This document shows positions 15,537 through 23,024 of a stretch of DNA of 26,220 nt, piece after piece; the first letter of the stretch is position 1, and the number at the start of each line of letters is the position of its first letter. Both the position numbers and the translations under genes were made by a program. Origin of the DNA: Lachnospiraceae bacterium (GTDB lineage: Bacteria; Bacillota_A; Clostridia; Lachnospirales; Lachnospiraceae); NCBI GenBank assembly GCA_017516285.1, contig JAFXDD010000014.1, positions 1 through 26,220 on the forward strand, written 5' to 3'. Below the pieces are notes generated by a model. That model did not search any database. It had not been told where the DNA came from and saw only the letters and a list, made by a program, of their open reading frames with translations.

Positions 15537-16838
15537 ATGAATTATAAGGAAACTATAGAATATATTCAAAACCTAAATCAATATGGTTCCGTGCTTGGTC
15601 TGGACAATATGTTCAGGCTGTGTGATAAGCTTGGGCATCCTGAGGAAAAGTGTAAGTTTATTCATATTGCAGGCACTAACGGCAAGGGTTCTACATCGGC
15701 TTACATAGCTCACATGCTTATGGCAGCAGGTTACCGTGTGGGTAGATACATTTCCCCCACCATTACGGATTACAGGGAGCGTTTTCAGATTGGTACACGC
15801 ATGATTAGTCAAAAAGATTTGTGTGCTTATGTGGAGCGTGTGAGGTTTGTTTGTGAAGAATTGACCGCGGAGGGACATCCGCATCCAACGCCGTTTGAGG
15901 TGGAGACTGCATTAGGCTTTCTGTATTTTGCTGAGAAGGCATGTGATTTTGTAGTGCTGGAGGTGGGCATGGGTGGTGCCACGGATGCCACCAATGTTAT
16001 TCCGACACCGGTGGCCTGTGTGTGGACGTCCATTAGTATGGATCACATGGGCTTTCTGGGGAAGAACCTCACCGGTATTGCCAGTGTGAAAGCAGGTATT
16101 GCTAAAGCAGGCGCATTACTTATTAGCTGTAGGCAGGAGCAAGAGGTAGAGGCTGTTTTATGTAAGCAGGCTGCAAAGGTAGGCAGTTCTTTAGTCATTG
16201 CAGATGCTTCAAAAGCTACCGGTGTAAAATACGGGCTGACTACTCAGCAATTTTCCTATAAAGGCTTATCCAAGCTTAAAATCCACCTGGCAGGCACCCA
16301 TCAGATTACTAATGCAGTGCTTGCAGTAGAAGTAATTTTAGGATTGCGAAATATTGGTATTGACATTTCCGACAAAGCGATTTATAAAGGACTAGAGGAC
16401 ACTGTTTGGCAAGGGCGATTAGAAGTGTTAGGCAAAAAGCCTTTATTTGTTATAGATGGTGCCCACAATGAAGATGCTGCCAGACAGCTGGTTTCTTCTA
16501 TGGAAACTTATTTTAAAGATAAGCGCATGATTTTTATTATGGGTGTACTGAAGGACAAAGAATACGAGAAAATTTTGTCTATGACGGCAAAGTATGCGGA
16601 GCATATTCTGACCATTACACCGCCTGAAAATCCTCGCGCTTTAAGTGCTTTTGAATTGGCAATGGCTGCCAGAGAGCATCACAGTCAGGTAACCAATTTA
16701 AGTAGTCTGGAGGAAGCTGTAGAGGTGTCTCATTTACTGGCAGACAAAGAAACAGTGATTTTGTGTTTTGGTTCCTTATCTTTTTTGGGAGCTATCAAGA
16801 AAATATATGCAAATCGTGCAGGAATCAAGCGTTCCTGA
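15537..16838 (+). CDS. folC: Bifunctional folylpolyglutamate synthase / dihydrofolate synthase
   Basis: 433 residues, typical length. Adds glutamate to dihydropteroate and to reduced folates with ATP. Seen: the P-loop HIAGTNGKGSTS (43-54), SPTITDYRERF (73-83), LEVGMGGATDATN (141-153), SISMDHMGFLG (165-175), GTHQITNA (253-260) and the Mur-ligase-like C-domain signature VIDGAHNEDAA (305-315). ATG 15537 follows TTGGAG (15527-15532). folE follows 24 bases later. Together with glyA this forms a short folate set. Confidence 0.95.
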   Translation: MNYKETIEYIQNLNQYGSVLGLDNMFRLCDKLGHPEEKCKFIHIAGTNGKGSTSAYIAHMLMAAGYRVGRYISPTITDYRERFQIGTRMISQKDLCAYVERVRFVCEELTAEGHPHPTPFEVETALGFLYFAEKACDFVVLEVGMGGATDATNVIPTPVACVWTSISMDHMGFLGKNLTGIASVKAGIAKAGALLISCRQEQEVEAVLCKQAAKVGSSLVIADASKATGVKYGLTTQQFSYKGLSKLKIHLAGTHQITNAVLAVEVILGLRNIGIDISDKAIYKGLEDTVWQGRLEVLGKKPLFVIDGAHNEDAARQLVSSMETYFKDKRMIFIMGVLKDKEYEKILSMTAKYAEHILTITPPENPRALSAFELAMAAREHHSQVTNLSSLEEAVEVSHLLADKETVILCFGSLSFLGAIKKIYANRAGIKRS

Positions 16839-16862
16839 ATTAGAATGTGCAAAGGAGTAGGC

Positions 16863-17417
16863 ATGGTAGATAAAGCAAAAGTAGAAGCTGCAATCAAGCT
16901 TTTATTGGAAGGCATCGGTGAAGATGTTAATAGAGAAGGACTGGTAGATACACCGCAGCGTGTAGCGCGTATGTACGAGGAAATATGTGGTGGATTGGAC
17001 GAGACAGCTGAGGAACACTTGTCCAGAACGTTTACTGCTTCTAACAGTGAAATGGTTATAGAGAAGGATATTACCTTTTATTCCCTCTGCGAACACCATT
17101 TGATGCCCTTTTTCGGTAAGGCGCACATTGCCTACATTCCGGACGGCAAGGTAGTAGGTCTTAGCAAGCTGGCACGTACCGTAGAGGTTTATGCCAAGCG
17201 CCCGCAAATTCAGGAGCAGCTGACCGGTCAGATTGCCGATGCCATCATGGAAATTTTACAACCAAAGGGTGTTATGGTTTGCATGGAAGCAGAGCATATG
17301 TGCATGACCATGCGCGGCATCAAGAAGCTGGGTACCAAGACCGTGACCACAGCCTGCAGAGGTACCTTTAACGAGGATGAGAGCTTGAAACAGCAGGTGT
17401 TTTGGGCGGTGAAGTAA
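16863..17417 (+). CDS. folE: GTP cyclohydrolase I
   Basis: 184 residues from ATG 16863, preferred because AAAGGAG (16851-16857) is 5 bases upstream. The in-frame ATG at 16845 precedes that site and has none of its own. Converts GTP to dihydroneopterin triphosphate, the first step of folate synthesis. Zinc ligands Cys76, His79 ([11 protein letters not shown]) and Cys147 (HMCMTMRG) have the spacing known from the E. coli enzyme. Other motifs: [31 protein letters not shown] and [11 protein letters not shown]. The stop codon TAA overlaps the left end of palindromic element copy 2. The other pterin genes (folB, folP, folK) are not in the window. Confidence 0.96.
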   Translation: MVDKAKVEAAIKLLLEGIGEDVNREGLVDTPQRVARMYEEICGGLDETAEEHLSRTFTASNSEMVIEKDITFYSLCEHHLMPFFGKAHIAYIPDGKVVGLSKLARTVEVYAKRPQIQEQLTGQIADAIMEILQPKGVMVCMEAEHMCMTMRGIKKLGTKTVTTACRGTFNEDESLKQQVFWAVK

Positions 17418-17533
17418 ATTCCGGTTTATCGATTTGCAGCCTTTCGTTGAGTGGGAACGTCCCCAAAAATGAGCGTGTGATACCTTCCTTTATTGAAAAA
17501 CTGGGGTGGCCGCACCCCTACAAACCGGAATTT
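17416..17533. mobile_element. Palindromic MITE-like element, copy 2
   Basis: 118 bp with perfect 12-bp terminal inverted repeats, AAATTCCGGTTT (17416-17427) and AAACCGGAATTT (17522-17533). The right 20 bases (CACCCCTACAAACCGGAATT) match the right end of copy 1 (12690-12709) except for two positions. The interior carries GTCCCC/GGGG pairing (about 17458-17515) and no coding sequence. The left repeat includes the AA of the folE stop codon. Confidence 0.6.
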
Positions 17534-17547
17534 TCGGAGGTTAATTG

Positions 17548-17576
17548 TTTTCAAAAAAAGGAATATATGGTATAAT
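17548..17576 (+). promoter_or_regulatory. Extended -10 promoter for the GtrII-like gene
   Basis: TATAAT (17571-17576) is preceded by TGG, an extended -10. TTTTCA (17548-17553) lies 17 bp upstream as a weak -35. The promoter starts 15 bases after palindromic element copy 2. Confidence 0.65.
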
Positions 17577-17617
17577 AATATATAATTATTGATTTTGCTT
17601 AGGAGGAAAACAGTGGC

Positions 17618-19180
17618 ATGTTAAGGAATGTTCGTTCGAAAAAGGAACAGCTTATTATATCTGTGATTTTTACTGCTTTTTTTTATATGCTAGGAAATAG
17701 TTACCGTTTTTTTAGTCCTATGTTGTCTGGTGACTCTTTACTAATGGTCCATCATAATGACAGTGCATGGCAAATTTCGCTTGGCAGATTTGTTCATCCT
17801 TTATTGGTATTTCTTCGTGGTGGAATCATTACGCCGTTTATGTTGTCGGTTCTTGCAATCCTGTGGATTTCACTTTCTGTTTATTTCCTGACGGATTTTT
17901 TGAAAATTGAAAAGGTTATTTCTATTGCATTTGTAGCTGTAGTTATGTCCTGTAATATTACCATATTATCTATTAATACTTCCTTTGTGCACTGTATAGA
18001 TTTTTATACACTGGCTCTTTTGCTGGCAGTCTTAGGTACGTGGCTGTTAGGGAAAGGAAAAAACATATATACCTTTTGGGGAATTGTTTCTCTAAGTTTA
18101 TCTATGGGAATTTATCAGTCGTACATATGCGTAGCAATAGGTATGGTTATGTTATATTTCTTGCTTTACATGACAGAACGTCATTCTTTCAAGAAAACAT
18201 TTACAGATATAATGAAATACGTGTTATCCTTTGCAATGGCAGCAGTTCTTTATCTGATTTTGTGGAAAATCATGCAGAAAATTTTTAATGTATGGACGGC
18301 TGATACCTATAATGGCTTGGCCTCTCTTGGAGATTATTCGAGGATTTCTGTTTGGGAGATTTTGCTGAAAACTTACTATAATGTATTTTATCATCTTTGG
18401 AATCCGGAGACATTTACGGTAATACCGTTCCGGGGAGTGCCAATGAGCATTGTGTGGGTTTGGATGATTCGTTTTTGCAATGTTACTTTGGTGATGGTAC
18501 TGATTTTTGTATTGATATATGAAAATATGAAATGTAAGACAGCATTATGGCAAAAACTGTTTCAGATATTAATTCTTGTTATGATGCCCATGGGTATTAA
18601 TTTTGTATGTTTTCTTTCAAAAGGAATGGAGCATTCCTTAATGATTTATGCATTTTGCTTGGTTTATATAGCAGGGATAAAGGCAGTTGAAAGGTATGCA
18701 CCGGAGAAGGAGAGAGTAATGGGGCGAAACTTAAAATGTTGTTTGTCCTGGATATCTGTGATGTTGGCGCTTGTTGTTGTATGTTGGTCTAATATTGTTT
18801 ATTTTAACCAGGTATATATGAAGAAAAGTCTGCAGGATAGTGCAGCACAGTCCCTAATGAGCCGTATTGTTCATGATATTGAATCTATGGATGGATATGT
18901 AGCCGGAGAAACACCAGTAGCTTTCTGGGGGGGCTTTGAGAGGACGGATTATACAAAACATATAGAGAATTTCGAGGATCTCTTACCATATGGTATGGGT
19001 AAAACTGCACTTCTATATGAAAGTACAGAATATGCATATCTAAAATATATGATGAATGTGAATATGAATTTGACGAGAATTGCTGGAGATAATGAAACTG
19101 CAATACAGATGCCGACTTACCCCAATAAGGGATCTGTAGCATATGTGGATGGAGTAATTGTTGTGAAGATATCAGAGTAA
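17618..19180 (+). CDS. Polytopic membrane protein, GtrII-type glucosyltransferase-like
   Basis: 520 residues, ATG 17618 with AGGAGG (17601-17606) 11 bases upstream. A first span follows a basic N-terminus (RNVRSKKE), then an outer loop with SGDSLLMVHHNDS (about 33-46), the acidic position expected for GT-C-type enzymes. About ten to eleven further spans cover residues 65-400, including MGIYQSYICVAIGMV. A soluble tail of about 110 residues ends the protein. Overall layout matches the GtrII glucosyltransferase family, used in serotype conversion of surface polysaccharides in other bacteria. Substrate here is unknown. It is monocistronic, with its own promoter and a terminator at 19193-19233. 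Confidence 0.68.
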   Translation: MLRNVRSKKEQLIISVIFTAFFYMLGNSYRFFSPMLSGDSLLMVHHNDSAWQISLGRFVHPLLVFLRGGIITPFMLSVLAILWISLSVYFLTDFLKIEKVISIAFVAVVMSCNITILSINTSFVHCIDFYTLALLLAVLGTWLLGKGKNIYTFWGIVSLSLSMGIYQSYICVAIGMVMLYFLLYMTERHSFKKTFTDIMKYVLSFAMAAVLYLILWKIMQKIFNVWTADTYNGLASLGDYSRISVWEILLKTYYNVFYHLWNPETFTVIPFRGVPMSIVWVWMIRFCNVTLVMVLIFVLIYENMKCKTALWQKLFQILILVMMPMGINFVCFLSKGMEHSLMIYAFCLVYIAGIKAVERYAPEKERVMGRNLKCCLSWISVMLALVVVCWSNIVYFNQVYMKKSLQDSAAQSLMSRIVHDIESMDGYVAGETPVAFWGGFERTDYTKHIENFEDLLPYGMGKTALLYESTEYAYLKYMMNVNMNLTRIAGDNETAIQMPTYPNKGSVAYVDGVIVVKISE

Positions 19181-19192
19181 GGGTAGAAGAAG

Positions 19193-19233
19193 AGGTGGCA
19201 CCCCAATTTGTAAACTTGGGTTGCTGCCTTTTT
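19193..19233 (+). terminator. Rho-independent terminator after the GtrII-like gene
   Basis: AGGTGGCACCCCAA (19193-19206) pairs with TTGGGTTGCTGCCT (19216-19229), allowing a G-U pair and one or two mismatches, followed by TTTTT. Confidence 0.85.
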
Positions 19234-19259
19234 AGTAAGTCAAAAAGAATAAGTTCAAT

Positions 19260-19480
19260 AATTTTTGAATATATTAAAATGGTCCTGTGTCAAGATTTAG
19301 TACAAATTAAAATAAGTGCTTCTGCCTGCTAAGCAGCAGACAGATGATTTACCCTCTCATACAACTTTTCAAAATCATTAGGAGACATAGCATCCCAGTT
19401 CTGGTTCCAATTCTTCATGGCGTTTGGGAATTTAGTTTTTATTCTAAAACCTTTATAAAATCTTAAGAAAAATCTTTCCA
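19260..19480 (-). pseudogene. Transposase remnant (possibly IS256/Mutator-like C-terminal piece)
   Basis: On the - strand a stretch ending with the TAG near 19330 reads FPNAMKNWNQNWDAMSP and then DFEKLYERVNHLSAA. The NAMKNW-xx-NWD pattern recalls a conserved block of IS256-family transposases. Only about 50 residues remain from MERFFLRF, and no catalytic DDE residues are visible. Downstream of the stop, 19275-19315 is AT-rich and may include one IS end (GTGTCAAGATTTAGTACA), but I could not find its partner. This stretch and the promoter below account for 19234-19562. Family assignment is uncertain. Confidence 0.35.
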
Positions 19481-19503
19481 TAATGAAAAAAATGTGGTAA
19501 AAT
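19475..19503 (+). promoter_or_regulatory. Promoter for the DUF1905/C39-like gene
   Basis: TTTCCA (19475-19480), a 17-bp spacer, then TAAAAT (19498-19503) preceded by TGG (extended -10). Confidence 0.6.
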
Positions 19504-19562
19504 ATAAAAAACTTTGTGAAAAAAATATTTAGTTGATATACAGGACTAATCAGGAGGATTTT

Positions 19563-20234
19563 ATGCGATATTTTTTCACCGGAATGATTGAGATGAAGGA
19601 AAATGGTGGCTTCATTCATATTCCGTTTAATGTATGGGAAGTATGCAGACAGCGTGAGGTGATTAAGGCTTCTGTTGTTTTAGATAATAAAGAGATTGTA
19701 TGTGAGCTTTTGCCGATTGAAAAGGGCAATTATATCGTTCATTTGAATATCGGGGATTTGGAAGGGATAGATGTGGAGAAGGAGCATAGTGTTCTTTTAC
19801 ATGTAAATGGTTCTCTTATTAAGGTGAATCATCACAGTCCGTATTCTGTAGAGCATCCGATTCGAAGGATTGATGGGCTTGAGTTGATTAAGCAGCCTAA
19901 TGATGGTTTGTGTGGTCAGGCGGTAGTTGCTATGCTGGCCGGTGTGACTATTCCGGATGTCATTGATGTTATGGAATGCAGAGAGTGGCAAGGTACTATG
20001 GGGCGAGTGATTTCTGCTCTGAATTATTATGGTATTGACCATAGTGAGGTTATATACTATACACAGGGGGATACAAGTGCTGTGCTTCCGGACTGCTGTA
20101 TTTTAATGGAGAAGATGGGGCGTTTCTGTCATTATTTGATACACTATAATGGGAAGTTCTATGATCCTACGCTGGGTATACTGGAGAAGTATGATTTGAG
20201 TAAGCTGCAGGGATATTTGGAGATTAAGTGCTGA
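19563..20234 (+). CDS. DUF1905-like domain fused to a C39-like cysteine peptidase domain
   Basis: 223 residues from ATG 19563, set by AGGAGG (19552-19557) 5 bases upstream. The in-frame TTG at 19533 has no such site. Residues 1-95 resemble DUF1905: FTGMIEMKENGGFIHIPFNVWE, then VIKASVVLDNKEIVCELLPIEKGNYIVHL. Residues 105-205 resemble papain-fold C39-like peptidases: Gln111 (oxyanion hole), Cys117 in GLCGQAVVAMLAG, His190 in FCHYLIHYNGKFYDP, and Asp201. No signal peptide or membrane span is present, so it is probably cytosolic. A role in cleaving a glycine-rich leader or a ubiquitin-like bond is conceivable but unsupported. A hairpin follows, then copA. Confidence 0.6.
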   Translation: MRYFFTGMIEMKENGGFIHIPFNVWEVCRQREVIKASVVLDNKEIVCELLPIEKGNYIVHLNIGDLEGIDVEKEHSVLLHVNGSLIKVNHHSPYSVEHPIRRIDGLELIKQPNDGLCGQAVVAMLAGVTIPDVIDVMECREWQGTMGRVISALNYYGIDHSEVIYYTQGDTSAVLPDCCILMEKMGRFCHYLIHYNGKFYDPTLGILEKYDLSKLQGYLEIKC

Positions 20235-20250
20235 TTATAATATATAACCA

Positions 20251-20280
20251 AAGAGCTTCTGCTTTTCAGCAGAGGCTCTT
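20251..20280 (+). terminator. Hairpin between the peptidase-fusion gene and copA
   Basis: AAGAGCTTCTGC (20251-20262) pairs with GCAGAGGCTCTT (20269-20280) with one G-U pair, loop TTTTCA. The U-tract is poor, so termination may be partial. copA begins 16 bases later with no evident separate promoter. Confidence 0.55.
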
Positions 20281-20296
20281 AGTGATAGGAGGGATT

Positions 20297-22951
20297 ATGA
20301 AGCAATATCACGTAACAGGGATGAGCTGTGCGGCATGTAGTGCCCGGGTGGAGAAGGCAGTGTGCAAAGTGCCCGGTGTAGAGAGCTGTTCGGTAAGTCT
20401 GCTGACCAATTCCATGGGTGTGGAAGGTACGGCTGAGTCTATGGATATTATTCGTGCAGTGGAGGCGGCCGGATATGGCGCCAGTGAGAAGTCCGGTATG
20501 AGAGTCGGTCAAGCCGGAAGTGCTGTGAATGGTCCTGGCAGTAGTACTGCTTCGGGGCAAGGAGCTTTCGGCGCTGCATCAGGCAGTCTTCAGGCGGCAG
20601 AGGATGCCTTGGCAGACCGTGAGACACCGCTGTTAAAAAAGCGATTATTTACATCCTTAGGATTTTTATTGGTGCTGATGTATTTCAGTATGGGGCATAT
20701 GATGTGGGGCTGGCCGGTGCCTGCTTATTTTGCGGATAACCATGTGGCTATGGGACTTTTGCAGCTTCTACTTACAGCAGCGGTTATGATTATTAATCAG
20801 CGTTTTTTTATCAGCGGTTTTAAGAGCTTATGGCACAAAGCACCTAATATGGATACCTTGGTAGCTCTTGGCTCCGGTGCAGCCTTTGTGTACAGCACCT
20901 ATGCATTATTTGCTATGACGGGTGCACAGGCAAAGGGCGATATGGCAGCGGTCATGGAGTATATGCACGAGTTCTATTTTGAATCAGCGGCCATGATTTT
21001 GACACTGATTACCGTTGGCAAGATGTTGGAGGCCCGTTCCAAGGGGAAGACCACAGATGCGCTAAAGGGGCTGATGAAGCTGGCTCCCAAGACTGCCAAT
21101 GTGGTGAGAAGCGGTGTAGAGGAGCAGATAGCTATTGACGCGGTAGTAAAAGGCGATATTTTTGTAGTACGTCCCGGGGAAAATATTCCTGTGGATGGGG
21201 TAGTGTTAGAGGGCAGCAGTGCGGTAAATGAGGCCGCGCTGACCGGTGAGAGTATTCCTGTGGATAAGGCAGCCGGGGATATGGTTTCTGCTGCTACCTT
21301 AAATCAGTCCGGATTTCTGACTTGTGAGGCTACCAGGGTCGGGGAGGATACCACTCTGTCTCAGATTATTCAGATGGTCAGTGATGCCGCAGCTACCAAG
21401 GCACCTATTGCCAAGGTGGCAGATAAGGTTTCCGGTGTGTTTGTACCTGTGGTGATTACCATAGCTTTGTTTACTATTGGTATTTGGCTGTTGGCCGGAG
21501 AAAGTGTAGGCTTTGCACTTGCAAGAGGAATTTCCGTATTGGTTATCAGTTGCCCTTGCGCTTTAGGGCTGGCTACACCGGTAGCCATTATGGTAGGTAA
21601 TGGTGTGGGTGCCAACCATGGCATTATGTTTAAGACGGCGGTTTCTCTGGAGGAAGCAGGCAAGGTAAATACCGTGGTTTTGGACAAGACCGGTACGATT
21701 ACCAGTGGAGAGCCAAGGGTTACGGATATGATACCGGTAGAGGGCGTTACAGAGGAGGAATTATTTACTCTGGCATATGCTTTGGAAAGGAAAAGTGAGC
21801 ATCCTTTGGCAAAGGCGATTCTTTTAGAGGCAAAGGAAAGGCGTTTTGTAGAGAATCAAGAAGAGCAGTCGGGGGCGCATACAGAAGAGCGCGTGCTTAT
21901 AGAAGATTTGGTGGATTTTCAGGCACTGCCGGGAAATGGTCTCACCGCCAAAAGACGAATGCAAGGCGATGAAGCATTCGCAGGTCAGGAGCTTGCCGGT
22001 GGTAATTATGAATTTATTTCCACCAAATGCATGGTGCCTTCCGAAGTAAAAGCTCAAGCGGATACTTTGTCCGGCATGGGCAAGACACCGCTTTATTTTG
22101 CAGAGGACGGTCAGCTTAAGGGTATCATTGCTGTGGCGGATGTGATGAAGGCGGAGGCACCGCAGGCTATTTCCGAATTAAAAAACATGGGTATCCGAGT
22201 GGTAATGTTGACCGGGGACAATCCTCGTACAGCTCAGGCAATCGGCAAAGAGGCCGGTGTGGATGAGGTGATTGCCGGAGTGTTGCCGGATGGTAAGGAA
22301 GAAGTGGTTCGTACCTTAAAGCAGAAAGGTAAGGTGGCCATGGTCGGGGACGGTATTAATGATGCTCCGGCTCTTACCAGGGCAGATATCGGCATTGCTA
22401 TCGGTGCAGGTACAGACATTGCCATAGATGCGGCTGATGTGGTGCTGATGAAGAGCAAGTTAAGTGACGTGCCGGCAGCCATTCGATTAAGCAGGGCTAT
22501 CCTGAAAAATATTCATGAGAATTTATTTTGGGCATTTTTCTACAATATTATCGGTATACCATTGGCGGCGGGCCTGTGGATTCCGTTTTGGGGATGGGAA
22601 TTAAATCCAATGTTTGGTGCAGCAGCTATGAGTCTGTCCAGCTTTTGTGTAGTAAGTAATGCCCTTCGGCTGAATTTTTGTAAAGTGTACGATGCAAGTC
22701 ATGATAAGAAAATTAAAAGAAAGAAAGTAGAGGAAAAGAATATGACAAGAACCATGAAAATTGAAGGCATGATGTGTAAGCACTGTGAAGCACGTGTAAA
22801 GAAGGTGTTGGAGGCACTTCCGGAAGTGGCAGAGGCTGTAGTCAGCCATGAGGCAGGCACAGCAGTAGTTACTTTAAACGCAGAGCTTGCAAATGATGTT
22901 TTAAAGAAGGCAGTGGAGGAGCAGGATTACCCTGTGATTTCTATTGAATAA
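20297..22951 (+). CDS. copA: Copper-translocating P1B-type ATPase with N- and C-terminal HMA domains
   Basis: 884 residues from ATG 20297, which follows AGGAGGG (20287-20293). An upstream in-frame start at 20228 would overlap the previous gene and lacks a site. Exports Cu(I) across the membrane with ATP. Order: HMA domain with GMSCAAC (Cys11, Cys14), a long Gly/Ser-rich linker (about 68-110), paired membrane spans, the TGES actuator loop (about 315), the CPC metal site (419-421), DKTGT with phosphorylated Asp463, SEHPLAKA (about 502), GDGINDAP (684-691), final membrane spans, and a second HMA domain (816-884) with GMMCKHC (Cys827, Cys830). The C-terminal HMA resembles a free CopZ chaperone fused in frame. 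An internal AGAGG plus ATG at 22742 could express it alone. No CsoR/CopY regulator is in the window. Confidence 0.92.
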   Translation: MKQYHVTGMSCAACSARVEKAVCKVPGVESCSVSLLTNSMGVEGTAESMDIIRAVEAAGYGASEKSGMRVGQAGSAVNGPGSSTASGQGAFGAASGSLQAAEDALADRETPLLKKRLFTSLGFLLVLMYFSMGHMMWGWPVPAYFADNHVAMGLLQLLLTAAVMIINQRFFISGFKSLWHKAPNMDTLVALGSGAAFVYSTYALFAMTGAQAKGDMAAVMEYMHEFYFESAAMILTLITVGKMLEARSKGKTTDALKGLMKLAPKTANVVRSGVEEQIAIDAVVKGDIFVVRPGENIPVDGVVLEGSSAVNEAALTGESIPVDKAAGDMVSAATLNQSGFLTCEATRVGEDTTLSQIIQMVSDAAATKAPIAKVADKVSGVFVPVVITIALFTIGIWLLAGESVGFALARGISVLVISCPCALGLATPVAIMVGNGVGANHGIMFKTAVSLEEAGKVNTVVLDKTGTITSGEPRVTDMIPVEGVTEEELFTLAYALERKSEHPLAKAILLEAKERRFVENQEEQSGAHTEERVLIEDLVDFQALPGNGLTAKRRMQGDEAFAGQELAGGNYEFISTKCMVPSEVKAQADTLSGMGKTPLYFAEDGQLKGIIAVADVMKAEAPQAISELKNMGIRVVMLTGDNPRTAQAIGKEAGVDEVIAGVLPDGKEEVVRTLKQKGKVAMVGDGINDAPALTRADIGIAIGAGTDIAIDAADVVLMKSKLSDVPAAIRLSRAILKNIHENLFWAFFYNIIGIPLAAGLWIPFWGWELNPMFGAAAMSLSSFCVVSNALRLNFCKVYDASHDKKIKRKKVEEKNMTRTMKIEGMMCKHCEARVKKVLEALPEVAEAVVSHEAGTAVVTLNAELANDVLKKAVEEQDYPVISIE
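22729..22744 (+). promoter_or_regulatory. Internal ribosome site and start within copA (possible CopZ)
   Basis: AGAGG at 22729-22733 is followed 8 bases later by ATG 22742 in the copA frame. Translation here would give a 69-residue HMA protein with GMMCKHC, the size of a CopZ chaperone. This is inference from position and spacing. Confidence 0.4.
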
Positions 22952-23024
22952 AGAAAAAGCTGCGCTGTGTAATTTTCACCCCATGCCCGGCGTAAAATAA
23001 TAAAAAGCTTATTGGACAAAAGGC

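Noticed and set aside
19329..19619. Intact 96-residue gene on the - strand
   Set aside because: Its upstream part overlaps the next gene's promoter and start region. Only the last 50 residues resemble a transposase tail, so it is better seen as a relic.
20228..20296. Upstream start for copA
   Set aside because: It overlaps the preceding stop codon and a hairpin. The strong AGGAGGG site fits ATG 20297, which directly precedes the HMA domain.
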